In this document: positions 9,462-18,327 of the stretch, one piece after another
How the letters are laid out: every line of letters begins with the position of its first letter
Numbering within the stretch: the stretch's first letter is position 1
Origin: an uncultured Clostridia bacterium
GTDB taxonomy: Bacteria > Bacillota > Clostridia > Oscillospirales > Acutalibacteraceae
Reading direction: 5' to 3'
Length of the DNA stretch: 64,000 nt
Assembly: GCA_904397895.1 (NCBI GenBank)
Contig: CAJFOZ010000016.1
Location: 21,169 to 85,168 of the forward strand
The notes under the pieces: generated by a model
What the model was told of the DNA's origin: nothing
What the model saw: the letters and a program-made list of their open reading frames with translations, nothing else
Database searches by the model: none
Program-made: the position numbers and the translations under genes

Positions 9462-9955
9462 TGGATTGGATCGGTGGATGGGCTACCGCCATCTGCATGG
9501 GTGCTTTGGCGGCGGCACTGGCACAAATGCTGGCCCCGTCCGGCGCTCTGCAAAAGATTTTTAAAGTAGCGGTAGCCGCCTTTTTTCTCTGCTGCTTCCT
9601 CTCTCCGTTTTTTGACACCGACTCATTGCCTACGTTATCGTTGCCAAAGCAGCCCGTCAGTGTAGAGGAAAGCGCCCAGAATCTCAAGGAGGAGATGCAC
9701 CGCCAGCTTCAAAACCAAGTGGAGGTACGTCTCAAGCAGCTCAGTATGGATGCCCTTCAAAAAATTGGTATTACCCCGGAAAAAATTCTCATTCATATGG
9801 ATACCGGAGCAGACGGCAGCATATCCATTAAACAGATTGACGTTGTCCTCAAGGATGAAGACCGGAAACAAAAGGGCAGCGTCCGGTCGGCGATACAAGA
9901 AGCGCTGGGATTTACGCCAAGCGTTTTAAGCGTATCGGAGGTGAAAGCATCATGA
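9461..9955 (+). CDS. spoIIIAF: stage III sporulation protein AF
   Basis: A 164-residue protein with two N-terminal membrane helices (about residues 5-25 and 33-50) and a soluble C-terminal domain. SpoIIIAF is thought to sit at the inner face of the SpoIIIA ring. The one-base overlap with spoIIIAE and the 4-bp overlap with spoIIIAG indicate coupled translation. An in-frame upstream start at 9191 is inside spoIIIAE and was not used. Confidence 0.93.
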   Translation: MDWIGGWATAICMGALAAALAQMLAPSGALQKIFKVAVAAFFLCCFLSPFFDTDSLPTLSLPKQPVSVEESAQNLKEEMHRQLQNQVEVRLKQLSMDALQKIGITPEKILIHMDTGADGSISIKQIDVVLKDEDRKQKGSVRSAIQEALGFTPSVLSVSEVKAS

Positions 9956-10539
9956 AGGGAAACACCATGGAGACCATACAAGGGGTCTTTCACAAGTATG
10001 TAAGCGGCGAGAAGGGGAAAAAGATCATCCTGATTGCCGGAATTGCCGGGATGGTCCTGATCTTATTATCCTCGTTCTGGCCCAAAAGCGAGGCAACCAA
10101 GTCAAAGCAAGAGACTACGGCCGCCGCCATGACCACGTCGGAATACACAGACCTTCTCCAGCAAAGGCTTGCCTCCATCGTCAACAGCATCGACGGGGTG
10201 GGCAAATCGGAAATCATGGTCACGCTGGAGACCGGCGTTCAGAATATTTACGCAAACCAGGAGCAGAAAAACACGGACAAATCGCAGGATATGACGGGGG
10301 AGAACACCACAAGGATCCAAGAGCGGCAGGATGTAGAACAAAACGTCATCCTAGTGGACGATCCGGAAGGAGGGGAAAAGGCGCTGATCAAAACGCAATT
10401 GGAGCCACAGATCAAAGGAGTAGTGGTTGTGTGCCAGGGCGGGGACGATCCGGTGGTACAAAAACGCATCTCACAGGCCGTAACCACTGCTCTTGACATC
10501 TCATCCAAGCGGGTGTGTGTAACAAAACTATCTAATTAA
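9952..10539 (+). CDS. spoIIIAG: stage III sporulation protein AG
   Basis: A 195-residue single-pass membrane protein. The helix lies at about residues 24-42 (IILIAGIAGMVLILLSSFW) and is followed by a soluble ring-building domain with GVGKSEIMVTLETG and VVVVCQGGDDPVVQKRIS. SpoIIIAG forms the large ring of the channel in the intermembrane space. It overlaps spoIIIAF by 4 bp. Confidence 0.95.
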   Translation: MKGNTMETIQGVFHKYVSGEKGKKIILIAGIAGMVLILLSSFWPKSEATKSKQETTAAAMTTSEYTDLLQQRLASIVNSIDGVGKSEIMVTLETGVQNIYANQEQKNTDKSQDMTGENTTRIQERQDVEQNVILVDDPEGGEKALIKTQLEPQIKGVVVVCQGGDDPVVQKRISQAVTTALDISSKRVCVTKLSN

Positions 10540-10563
10540 CAAAGTGATAAGGGGAGATTTCTG

Positions 10564-11181
10564 ATGAAAACAATGTTTGGAAAACGTCAAGTTTTGATTG
10601 CAACGCTGGTTGTCGCGTTAGGGCTTGCCATTTACCTCAACTTCCAGTTCAATAAAGCCGGCGAAGACTTCACCGCCACCGGCGCTTTAAGCAGTTCTTC
10701 CTCGGAAAGCCACAATTATGGCGACGCCGCTTACGTCAATGCCTCGGAAGCGTCCAGCGGCGACGTATCCGCCCCGGAGGGGGACGCCAGCGCAGCAGAA
10801 GGAAGCGACGCTTCCGCCGCCCCGACCCAGGGAAGCGCCTACTTTGTGGAAGCCCGGCTCAATCGGGAACAGTCCAGGGAAGAGGCGGTGGATGTGTTAA
10901 AGGACGTCTTAGCCGACGCCCAAGCCGATGATTCGGCCAAGACCGAAGCGTTGGCAGCCTCAGCCAAGATTGCTCAAAACGTCAAGGACGAGGGCGAGAT
11001 TGAAAATCTCATCAAGGCCAAAGGCTTCACGGAATGTATGGTCTACATCGAGGACGACAAAGCCAATGTCATTGTCCAATCGGACGGACTACTGCCCAGC
11101 GAAGTGGCCCAGATCAAGGATGTCATCACCTCCAACGCACAGGTATCAGCCGATAATATCACCATCGTACCGGTACAATAA
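10564..11181 (+). CDS. spoIIIAH: stage III sporulation protein AH
   Basis: A 205-residue protein with one N-terminal helix (QVLIATLVVALGLAIYLNF), a Ser/Ala/Asp-rich low-complexity linker at about residues 38-88, and a C-terminal YscJ/FliF-like domain that binds SpoIIQ across the septum in model organisms. It starts after AAGGGGAG and is the last spoIIIA gene, followed by a terminator-like hairpin. Confidence 0.95.
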   Translation: MKTMFGKRQVLIATLVVALGLAIYLNFQFNKAGEDFTATGALSSSSSESHNYGDAAYVNASEASSGDVSAPEGDASAAEGSDASAAPTQGSAYFVEARLNREQSREEAVDVLKDVLADAQADDSAKTEALAASAKIAQNVKDEGEIENLIKAKGFTECMVYIEDDKANVIVQSDGLLPSEVAQIKDVITSNAQVSADNITIVPVQ

Positions 11182-11185
11182 TCCC

Positions 11186-11236
11186 CAAAAAAGGCGGCGA
11201 CTTTGGACAACTGATTCAAAGGCGCCGCTTTTTGTG
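11186..11236 (+). terminator. terminator-like hairpin after spoIIIAH
   Basis: AAAAAGGCGGCG pairs with GGCGCCGCTTTTT, with one bulge, across about 25 bases. It ends in five T residues. Confidence 0.6.
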
Positions 11237-11339
11237 AGATAATGGATCTTTCCCTTTTGCGAGATGATATAAGAAATAGGAAAAATCGAGTTTATGCAGG
11301 GGATATTGATTATTATACAAATTTCGCAGAGAAAGGTGG

Positions 11340-11367
11340 TTGTGTAGCAGGAAGTTTGTGGTATAAT
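11340..11367 (+). promoter_or_regulatory. sigma-A-type promoter for the Asp23 to nusB genes
   Basis: TTGTGT (11340-11345), a 16-bp spacer and TATAAT (11362-11367). The gene-free stretch 11182-11517 otherwise holds the spoIIIAH terminator and a leader of about 150 bases in which I see no recognisable riboswitch. Confidence 0.55.
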
Positions 11368-11517
11368 AAATGGTGTTGTATACTCTCTATTTGTGCGTCT
11401 GTCTAGAAAATGGGCGGATGATGTTACATCCCAAATGGTTTTAAATCACGGTGGTTCATTAGCTATCGTGACACAGCAAAACCAATCTTGTGTGCAGCGA
11501 TAAGGAGGAGATTTCTT

Positions 11518-11892
11518 TTGGAGCGTCGTCCGATTTATCCACAAGCAGAAGCAGCCAATAGCGGGTCGTGTATCATCTCGGAACGCGTCTTGGCTTCCAT
11601 TGCCAGCACAGCGGCCAGTGAGGTGGAGGGTGTGGCGTCTTTAGCCAAACGCACCCATATCAAAGGCATTTTCTCCAAGCAGAAAGTGGCGAGGTCGGTT
11701 GTGGTCACAAGCGATGAAAACGATTTGATTCTCGACCTATATGTCAATCTTAAAATGGGATGTCATATTCCGACGGTAGCCAGTACCGTCCAGAAAAATG
11801 TGAAAGAAGCCATCCAGAGTATGACGGGGCGCGTGGTCACCAAAGTGAATGTCCATGTAGCTAATGTGGCGCTGGAGCCCCAAGAGGCTTAA
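11518..11892 (+). CDS. Asp23/Gls24 family envelope stress response protein
   Basis: A 124-residue protein of the Asp23/Gls24 (DUF322, YqhY-like) family. The core reads CIISERVLASIASTAASEVE and later VNLKMGCHIPTVASTVQ. The start chosen is the TTG at 11518, 8 bp after AAGGAGGAG. Position between spoIIIA and nusB is the usual clostridial one, where B. subtilis has yqhY. Its role is poorly defined; relatives affect envelope and lipid homeostasis. Confidence 0.9.
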   Translation: MERRPIYPQAEAANSGSCIISERVLASIASTAASEVEGVASLAKRTHIKGIFSKQKVARSVVVTSDENDLILDLYVNLKMGCHIPTVASTVQKNVKEAIQSMTGRVVTKVNVHVANVALEPQEA

Positions 11893-11907
11893 ACAAAGAT
11901 ATCATAA

Positions 11908-11938
11908 GCAACCCTCCACTTGCGTGGTGGAGGGTTGC
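11908..11938 (+). terminator. strong hairpin between the Asp23 gene and nusB
   Basis: A perfect 12-bp stem (11908-11919 with 11927-11938) and a 7-base loop. No T-run follows, so it may act as a processing or stability element, or as a partial terminator, rather than a full intrinsic terminator. Confidence 0.5.
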
Positions 11939-11969
11939 CTATTCAAAAGGACTTTGAGGAGCTGGGACG

Positions 11970-12392
11970 ATGATGACAAGAAGACAAGCCCGTGAACAGG
12001 CTTTTATTTTACTGTTTGAAAAGAGCTTTCGCCCCCAGGAGGAAGGCATTACCGACATTATAGACGAAGCCACCGAAGCGCGGCATATTGAAGTAGCCCC
12101 TTATGCCGTCACGGTAGCGGAAGGCGCATGCAGCCATATGGAGGAAATCGATAAGATGATCGAGCAGTACTCCATGAAGTGGGACAAAAAACGCCTCTCC
12201 CGGGTGGTGCTAGCTTTGTTGCGCCTTAGCTGCTATGAAATGCTTTATGTGGACGACGTGCCGGACGGTGTTTCCATCAACGAGGCGGTAGAACTGGCCA
12301 AGCAGTACGGAGGGGAAGAGGACGCCTCTTTCCTCAACGGCATCTTGGGCAGCGTGTCCCGCCGGGACAAGGATCCTCAACCGGCGGAATAA
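11970..12392 (+). CDS. nusB: transcription antitermination factor NusB
   Basis: A 140-residue all-helical NusB. It begins TRRQAREQAFILLFEKSF and carries RLSRVVLALLRLSCYEML and DVPDGVSINEAVELAKQYGGEEDASFLNGIL, all family hallmarks. It binds boxA RNA with NusE and supports rRNA antitermination. An AGGAGCTGGG site precedes the ATG. Confidence 0.96.
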   Translation: MMTRRQAREQAFILLFEKSFRPQEEGITDIIDEATEARHIEVAPYAVTVAEGACSHMEEIDKMIEQYSMKWDKKRLSRVVLALLRLSCYEMLYVDDVPDGVSINEAVELAKQYGGEEDASFLNGILGSVSRRDKDPQPAE

Positions 12393-12425
12393 TCGGCAGG
12401 ATATCTTATCCTAGCGGGAGGTTTT

Positions 12426-13649
12426 ATGAGCAGCCTTGTGCTTACCGTTACCCAGGTAAATACTTATGTAAAATCCATCTTGGAGGGGGACCCTCATCTT
12501 CAGTCGGTTTATTTGACGGGAGAGATCTCTAATTTTGTCAACCATTACCGTTCGGGCCACTGTTATCTTTCCCTTAAGGACGATCGATCGGCCATTAAGG
12601 CGGTTATGTTTAAGAATGTAGCGTCCCGGCTCCGGTTTGTGCCGGAGAACGGGATGAAGGTTCTGGTGCAAGGACGAATTTCCCTTTACGAACGGGACGG
12701 CCAGTACCAGCTTTACATCGACGATATGCAGCCGGCCGGCGTAGGGGCTTTGCAGATGGCTTTGGAGCAGCTGAAAAAGAAGCTCCATGCCCAAGGGCTC
12801 TTTGACCAAGGTAGGAAAAAACCTCTCCCCCCCATGCCGATGAGAATAGGGGTGGTGACGTCTCCTACCGGCGCCGCAGTGCAGGACATTAAAAATATTT
12901 TGGGCCGCCGGTTTCCTTTGGCGGAAGTGGTGCTTTGCCCGGTATTGGTGCAGGGAGAGGAAGCCCCTTCCCAAATCGCAGCGGCGCTTGACCTTATCAA
13001 TAAAAAACACGCCGCTGATGTGATCATCGTGGGCCGGGGCGGCGGCTCGATGGAGGATCTTTGGGCATTTAATAGCGAGCAGGTGGTACAAGCCGTCGCC
13101 AGGTCGGAGATCCCTGTGATCTCCGCTGTCGGCCATGAAACCGATTATACGTTATGTGACCTCGCCGCTGATCTGAGGGCCCCTACCCCATCGGCAGCGG
13201 CAGAATTAGCCGTTCCTCAGGCGACGGATCTTTTGGCGGAACTTCATTCAGCCCGTGCTGTTATGATCCAAAGCCTCCTTATATCCATAAAACAAGCACA
13301 GCATCGCCTGGAACAGGTAAAAAATTCCCGTCCGTTTCATAATCCGGAAGACATCTTGCTGGAAAAACGAATGCAGTTAGACCAAGTCACCGACGATTTG
13401 ATGGCCGCCTATCGTCATCAATTGTTTGATCCCAGAAAAAAATTGGCTGAAACGGCGGCAAAGTTGGACGCATTAAGCCCTTTAAAGGTGCTGGCCAGGG
13501 GATACGCCATCCCTCAATTTGGGGATCAATCCATTCGATCGGTGAAGGAAGTCGCTTTGGGAGACCACATCCGGCTTCAACTGTCGGATGGACAGATCGG
13601 TTGTACGGTGACGGAAAAACTTCCAGGGGGAGCGAAAGCAAATGAGTGA
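12426..13649 (+). CDS. xseA: exodeoxyribonuclease VII large subunit
   Basis: A 407-residue XseA. The N-terminal OB-fold (about residues 1-105) contains LTVTQVNTYVKSILEGDP. The catalytic domain contains GVVTSPTGAAVQDI, IIVGRGGGSMEDLWAFN and ISAVGHETDYTLCDLAAD. A coiled-coil region follows. It forms ExoVII with XseB and degrades single-stranded DNA. It overlaps xseB by 8 bp. Confidence 0.96.
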   Translation: MSSLVLTVTQVNTYVKSILEGDPHLQSVYLTGEISNFVNHYRSGHCYLSLKDDRSAIKAVMFKNVASRLRFVPENGMKVLVQGRISLYERDGQYQLYIDDMQPAGVGALQMALEQLKKKLHAQGLFDQGRKKPLPPMPMRIGVVTSPTGAAVQDIKNILGRRFPLAEVVLCPVLVQGEEAPSQIAAALDLINKKHAADVIIVGRGGGSMEDLWAFNSEQVVQAVARSEIPVISAVGHETDYTLCDLAADLRAPTPSAAAELAVPQATDLLAELHSARAVMIQSLLISIKQAQHRLEQVKNSRPFHNPEDILLEKRMQLDQVTDDLMAAYRHQLFDPRKKLAETAAKLDALSPLKVLARGYAIPQFGDQSIRSVKEVALGDHIRLQLSDGQIGCTVTEKLPGGAKANE

Positions 13650-13872
13650 AAAAAAGATGACGTTTGAAACATCTATGGTTCAATTAGAAGAGATTGTCGC
13701 GCAGCTGGAATCGGGCGATTTACCGGTAGAACAGTCCATCCAGCGCTTTGAAGAAGGGCTAAAGCTCTTAAGTTATTGCAGTGAAGTGCTTCAAAAGGCG
13801 GAGCAAAAGGTCACAGTGCTGACCAAGCAATCGGACAAGTCCCTATCCTCATCGGAAAAGGAGGACGTATGA
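13642..13872 (+). CDS. xseB: exodeoxyribonuclease VII small subunit
   Basis: A 76-residue XseB, with the family core TFETSMVQLEEIVAQLESGD and SIQRFEEGLKLLSYCSEVL. Several small subunits coat the long helical arm of XseA. It overlaps xseA by 8 bp and ispA by 4 bp. Confidence 0.95.
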   Translation: MSEKKMTFETSMVQLEEIVAQLESGDLPVEQSIQRFEEGLKLLSYCSEVLQKAEQKVTVLTKQSDKSLSSSEKEDV

Positions 13873-14750
13873 TGTCGGCTCATGAGATGTTAACCAGCAA
13901 TGCCGCTTTGGTGGAGGGTGCACTGGGGCAGTACATCGCCCAGCAAAGCAGCTTGACACAGGTGTTGACCGATGCGATGCGTTACAGCGTGCTGGACGGG
14001 GGCAAACGGGTCCGTCCGACCCTCACGTTGGAATGCTGCCGCATCTGCGGCGGGGAGCAAAAGAACGCTTTGCCCTTTGCTTGTGCGGTTGAGATGATCC
14101 ATAGCTACTCGCTCATTCACGACGATCTGCCTTGTATGGACAACGACCTAATGCGCAGGGGAAAGCCGTCCACCCACGCAAAGTATGGGGAGGCCACTGC
14201 TCTTTTGGCCGGCGATGCACTTTTGACCTTGGCGTTTGACGTGTTATGCGATCCCGTCAATGGGGCGGAAGCGGCGGTTGAGGCCGTCCGGGAACTGAGC
14301 CGCGCAGCCGGCTACCAAGGTATGGTGGGCGGTCAGATCATTGATCTCGAAAGCGAAAACAAAGCAGTGGATGCCCCTACCCTTCAGGCGATGCATGCCG
14401 GCAAGACCGGGGCGCTTATCGCTGCTGCCGCCACATTAGGCGTTATTGCGGCTAGAGGAAATCAAATCCAAATGGATGCATGCCGTCAATACGCGCTGCA
14501 TTTAGGCCTCATGTTTCAAATCACAGATGATATTTTGGATGCTACGGCAGATTCCTTGGCCTTGGGTAAGACTGCCGGGAAAGATCTTGAACAACATAAA
14601 TCCACCTACGTGACCCTTTACGGCCTGGACAAGGCTCGTCAGATGGCCAAAGAACAAACCGATTCGGCCATTGCAGCACTGCATCCCTTTGGACAAGAAG
14701 GCCAGCAATTGGCCGATCTGGCACATTTGCTATGCAATCGAAACCAATAA
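13869..14750 (+). CDS. ispA: polyprenyl (farnesyl/geranyl) diphosphate synthase
   Basis: A short-chain trans-prenyltransferase of 293 residues. The first Asp-rich motif reads SYSLIHDDLPCMDND and the second FQITDDILDATAD; GGKRVRP near residue 38 binds the diphosphate. It builds GPP/FPP for undecaprenyl phosphate and quinone side chains. A second ATG 3 bp downstream is equally possible. Its place between xseB and dxs is the standard isoprenoid neighbourhood. Confidence 0.95.
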   Translation: MMSAHEMLTSNAALVEGALGQYIAQQSSLTQVLTDAMRYSVLDGGKRVRPTLTLECCRICGGEQKNALPFACAVEMIHSYSLIHDDLPCMDNDLMRRGKPSTHAKYGEATALLAGDALLTLAFDVLCDPVNGAEAAVEAVRELSRAAGYQGMVGGQIIDLESENKAVDAPTLQAMHAGKTGALIAAAATLGVIAARGNQIQMDACRQYALHLGLMFQITDDILDATADSLALGKTAGKDLEQHKSTYVTLYGLDKARQMAKEQTDSAIAALHPFGQEGQQLADLAHLLCNRNQ

Positions 14751-14767
14751 GGCTGGTGTAGAAAAGT

Positions 14768-15289
14768 ATGGAAACAATTAAAGCGGTTTTTGGCAATTAT
14801 ATTTTGGTATCGGCTGTTTTGGCTTGGCTTTGTGCCCAGGTCATCAAGACATTGCTCACCTTATTTGCCACCCGTAAATTTGATCCGGAACGTCTGGTAG
14901 GGGCGGGCGGAATGCCCAGTGCCCACTCGGCAATGGTATGCGCGTTGACCATTGCGATGTCCCGCGTAGAAGGGGTAAGTTCTCCCTTGTTTGCCATGGC
15001 GTTTTTATTTGCGGCGGTGGTGATGTACGATGCCATGGGAGTCCGCCGTGCCGCCGGCGAGCAAGCCAAAGTACTTAACCAAATGCTGGATCAATTGGAT
15101 TGGCCCATCTTTGGTAAAAAGCAAAAAGAACAGGTCTGGGAAGAAGAACATTCCCGTTTATCCAGTTTGCGGCGAGACGACGAGGATGAAGACGATAAAG
15201 AGTTAAAAGAGGGATTGGGGCATACCCCTTTGCAGGTGTTGGCCGGCGCGTTATTGGGAATTTTAGTGGCAATGCTGGTCCCTCGATGA
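14768..15289 (+). CDS. divergent PAP2 family membrane protein
   Basis: A 173-residue protein of the divergent PAP2 (DUF212, YuiD-like) family. GGMPSAHSAMVCALTIA carries the Ser/His part of a phosphatase-like motif. About four membrane helices are visible, with an acidic loop (RRDDEDEDDKELKEG) before the last one. It could act on prenyl or lipid diphosphates, which would suit its place between ispA and dxs, but no activity is established for the family. Confidence 0.9.
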   Translation: METIKAVFGNYILVSAVLAWLCAQVIKTLLTLFATRKFDPERLVGAGGMPSAHSAMVCALTIAMSRVEGVSSPLFAMAFLFAAVVMYDAMGVRRAAGEQAKVLNQMLDQLDWPIFGKKQKEQVWEEEHSRLSSLRRDDEDEDDKELKEGLGHTPLQVLAGALLGILVAMLVPR

Positions 15290-15511
15290 AGGGGATCCAT
15301 TTGATCTATGGGATGAACCATTGGATGGATTCCATGAAAAGATGACATGCGTTGCGTCTAGAGTTTGCTATAGAAATCCCCATCTGGGACGGTGGATAAA
15401 TTAAGTAAAAACCATGTTGCACACTATTTTAGTACCGAGCCGAGAAATTTTTGATTTTTCCCATCCAGTGGGAATGGCTGGTAAACAGCCCTACGGCGCT
15501 CGTTGCAAAGG

Positions 15512-15564
15512 ATAGCCGGCCGTTTTTCGCGGGAACAAATGCTTTGCATTTGCGGCTATTTTTA
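15512..15564 (+). other. structured leader or attenuator upstream of dxs
   Basis: ATAGCCG (15512-15518) pairs with CGGCTAT (15553-15559). Directly inside the 3' arm is a perfect 7-bp hairpin, CAAATGC/GCATTTG (15536-15542, 15546-15552). A TTTTTAT run follows. This resembles an intrinsic terminator with a branched stem. The rest of 15290-15605 shows small hairpins (for example GGCTG/CAGCC near 15476-15490) but no riboswitch class I could name. Confidence 0.4.
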
Positions 15565-15605
15565 TGGTGTAAGATTCTATTTTCAGTTGCAAAGGAGTGT
15601 GCGCC

Positions 15606-17480
15606 ATGTCTGCCTTCGGAAGGCTCCTATCTTCCATCAAAGGACCGGAAGATATTAAGAATATGACGTTCCGGCAGCTGGACGATCTATGCGCAGAGAT
15701 CCGCCGGGAGTTGATCGGAACAGTGTCGCACAATGGAGGGCATCTGGCATCCAACTTAGGAGTTGTGGAACTTTCTGTGGCCCTTCACAAGGTTTTTTGT
15801 TCCCCTCATGACCAGATTGTCTGGGACGTGGGGCATCAATGTTACACGCATAAATTGTTAACCGGGCGGTATCAGGAGTTTTCCACCCTTCGCCAAGAAA
15901 ACGGCCTCTCTGGTTTTTGCCGTCCGGAGGAAAGCGAGCATGATCCTTTTGTGTCCGGCCATTCCAGCACCTCGATTTCAGCCGCCTTTGGCCTGGCAAA
16001 AGCCAAGGAACTGGTGGGGGATGACAGCTATACCGTCGCGGTTATCGGGGACGGCGCTTTGACAGGCGGGCTTGCTTACGAAGCCATCAACAATGCCGGC
16101 CGCAGTAAATCAAAACTCATTGTGATCTTAAACGATAATAAAATGTCCATCTCCCGCAATGTAGGATCCATCGCCCGGCATCTGGCTGGTATCCGGTCCA
16201 AGCCGGCCTATTTTCGCCTCAAGAGCCGGGTGGAGAAGGCCATCTTAAAGCTGCCAAAAGCCGGCGAGAAAATTGAAAACGGCATCATCAAAATGAAAGC
16301 GGGACTCAAAAACGTCCTATATGGCAACACCATCTTTGAGAACATGGGGTTTGCTTACGTCGGTCCGGTGGACGGCCATAATTTGCAGGTTCTTTGTGAT
16401 GTGTTAGAATCCTGCAAAGAGATTCATCGTCCCGTTTTGCTGCATGTATGTACCATCAAAGGAAAGGGCTATATCTTTGCTGAAGAAAATCCCAAGGCCT
16501 TTCACGGCACTTCCGGATTCAATATTGGAACAGGCGATACCGAGCATACAGAATACAGCTTTTCCAAACGTTTTGGAACATCGCTATGTACCATGGCACG
16601 TAGCGATACCCGTATCTGTGCCATCACCGCAGCCATGGCCTCCGGCGTAGGACTGACTGAATTCGCCCATCAATATCCAAATCGATTTTTTGATGTTGGT
16701 ATTGCAGAGCAGCATGCCGTCACATTTGCCTCCGGGCTTGCTAAAAATGGACTATTACCTGTTTTTGCTGTGTACTCCACTTTTTTGCAAAGGGGATACG
16801 ATCAAATCATCCACGACGCCGCTTTGCAGAACTTAAAGATGGTGTTGGCCATTGACCGAGCCGGTTTGGTGGGCGAGGATGGGGAAACCCATCAGGGCGT
16901 ATTCGACACTTCCTTTTTACACACCATTCCCAATATCACCATCCTGGCCCCATCCACCTACGACGAGCTGGATCACATGCTACAGGACGCTTTTTATCAT
17001 TACAAAGGTGTCGTAGCCCTGAGATATCCGCGGGGGGAGCAGGGATTTGTCCCACAAGATTATCACAGTGGGCAAAAGCCATATTGTTTTTATGGTGATA
17101 CAGGTGCTTGTGATCTGATTGTCACATTCGGCCGTCTTTTTTCCGAAGCTTGCTTGGCAAGGGATCTGTTGGCAAAGAAGGGCAAGACGGTTTGTATCCT
17201 AAAGCTCAATGTGGTCAAGCCTATGGACGCTACTGTATTTGATGCTATCAAGGGATTTACATCCATCCACTTTTACGAGGAAGGTATGCAGGAAGGCGGT
17301 ATCGGCCAAAGTTTTGGATTTGGGTTGTATCAATCCGGATTCAAGGGGAGGTTTATTCTCCATGCCCTTCCGGATCAGTTTATACCGCAAAGCAGCATCC
17401 CGAGCGCGCTAGCTCGGTTCGGATTGGATGCCCAGTCCATGGCGACATCTATTTTGCAGGGGGAAAAGGCAGTTGAGTGA
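15606..17480 (+). CDS. dxs: 1-deoxy-D-xylulose-5-phosphate synthase
   Basis: A 624-residue DXS, the first enzyme of the MEP isoprenoid pathway, condensing pyruvate and glyceraldehyde-3-phosphate with TPP. Visible motifs are WDVGHQCYTHKLLTGR, the TPP-binding VIGDGALTGGLAYEAINNAG, the pyrimidine domain VGIAEQHAVTFASGLA and the C-terminal transketolase segment. The ATG at 15606 follows AAAGGAG by 8 bp; an in-frame GTG nine bases earlier lies inside that site. Its end overlaps tlyA by 8 bp. Confidence 0.97.
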   Translation: MSAFGRLLSSIKGPEDIKNMTFRQLDDLCAEIRRELIGTVSHNGGHLASNLGVVELSVALHKVFCSPHDQIVWDVGHQCYTHKLLTGRYQEFSTLRQENGLSGFCRPEESEHDPFVSGHSSTSISAAFGLAKAKELVGDDSYTVAVIGDGALTGGLAYEAINNAGRSKSKLIVILNDNKMSISRNVGSIARHLAGIRSKPAYFRLKSRVEKAILKLPKAGEKIENGIIKMKAGLKNVLYGNTIFENMGFAYVGPVDGHNLQVLCDVLESCKEIHRPVLLHVCTIKGKGYIFAEENPKAFHGTSGFNIGTGDTEHTEYSFSKRFGTSLCTMARSDTRICAITAAMASGVGLTEFAHQYPNRFFDVGIAEQHAVTFASGLAKNGLLPVFAVYSTFLQRGYDQIIHDAALQNLKMVLAIDRAGLVGEDGETHQGVFDTSFLHTIPNITILAPSTYDELDHMLQDAFYHYKGVVALRYPRGEQGFVPQDYHSGQKPYCFYGDTGACDLIVTFGRLFSEACLARDLLAKKGKTVCILKLNVVKPMDATVFDAIKGFTSIHFYEEGMQEGGIGQSFGFGLYQSGFKGRFILHALPDQFIPQSSIPSALARFGLDAQSMATSILQGEKAVE

Positions 17481-18327
17481 GAAAAAACGATTAGACGTCT
17501 TACTAGTAGAAAACAATTTGGCCCAAAGCAGGGATCGGGCACAAAGGCTCATTATGTCGGGCAGTGTGTATGTGGACGGCCAAAAGGCTTTGAAGGCCGG
17601 TACGACAGTATCGTCTACGGCACGCATTGAGGTGCGTGGCAAAGACATTCCCTTTGTCAGCCGCGGGGGGCTCAAGCTCCAAAAGGCCATGGAGGGCTTT
17701 GGCCTTGATTTACAGGGCGCGGTATGTATGGATATCGGCGCCTCCACAGGAGGATTTACCGACTGTATGCTCCAGCATGGGGCAGTGAAGGTGTACGCAG
17801 TGGATGTAGGTTACGGCCAGTTGGCCTGGAAGCTGCGCACCGACCCACGTGTGATTAATTTGGAACGCACCAATGTGCGGTACTTAACCAAGGAGCAGGT
17901 ACCCGACATTTTAGATTTTGCCAGCGTGGACGTATCCTTTATTTCACTCAAACTGATTTTACCTGTCCTATTTGAGTTTCTCTCTGGGGAGGGACAAGCG
18001 GTCTGTCTCATCAAGCCACAGTTTGAAGCCGGCAAAGGCAAAGTCGGAAAGAAAGGAGTAGTACGCGATCCTGCTGTCCACCTGGAAGTACTGGACAATG
18101 TTTGTGGATTCACTCAGGACGCTGGGTTCTCGATTTTGCATTTGGATTTCTCCCCAGTCAAAGGGCCGGAGGGAAATATTGAATATTTGATGCATATTTG
18201 TAAGAAAACGTCTGAAAAGGCAAACGCCTTTACGACTTTCGACTTAGAAGGTTTAGTTTCCCGATCTCATGGACATTTTTCCAAAGGAGAATCCGCTCAT
18301 GAAGATAGCACTCCTGCTCAATACTGA
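17473..18327 (+). CDS. tlyA: TlyA family 2'-O-ribose rRNA methyltransferase/hemolysin-like protein
   Basis: A 284-residue TlyA. The S4 RNA-binding domain covers about residues 4-65 (RLDVLLVENNLAQSRDRAQRL). The FtsJ-like methyltransferase domain follows, with the SAM motif MDIGASTGGFTDCML and the catalytic-site stretches DVSFISLKLILP and LIKPQFEAGK. The start is taken as the TTG at 17473, overlapping dxs. Homologues methylate 16S and 23S rRNA. The end overlaps nadK by 29 bp. Confidence 0.93.
   Translation: MSEKKRLDVLLVENNLAQSRDRAQRLIMSGSVYVDGQKALKAGTTVSSTARIEVRGKDIPFVSRGGLKLQKAMEGFGLDLQGAVCMDIGASTGGFTDCMLQHGAVKVYAVDVGYGQLAWKLRTDPRVINLERTNVRYLTKEQVPDILDFASVDVSFISLKLILPVLFEFLSGEGQAVCLIKPQFEAGKGKVGKKGVVRDPAVHLEVLDNVCGFTQDAGFSILHLDFSPVKGPEGNIEYLMHICKKTSEKANAFTTFDLEGLVSRSHGHFSKGESAHEDSTPAQY

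Noticed and set aside
15290..15605. TPP riboswitch before dxs
   Set aside because: The CTGAGA and ACCTGATC-type conserved boxes are absent.
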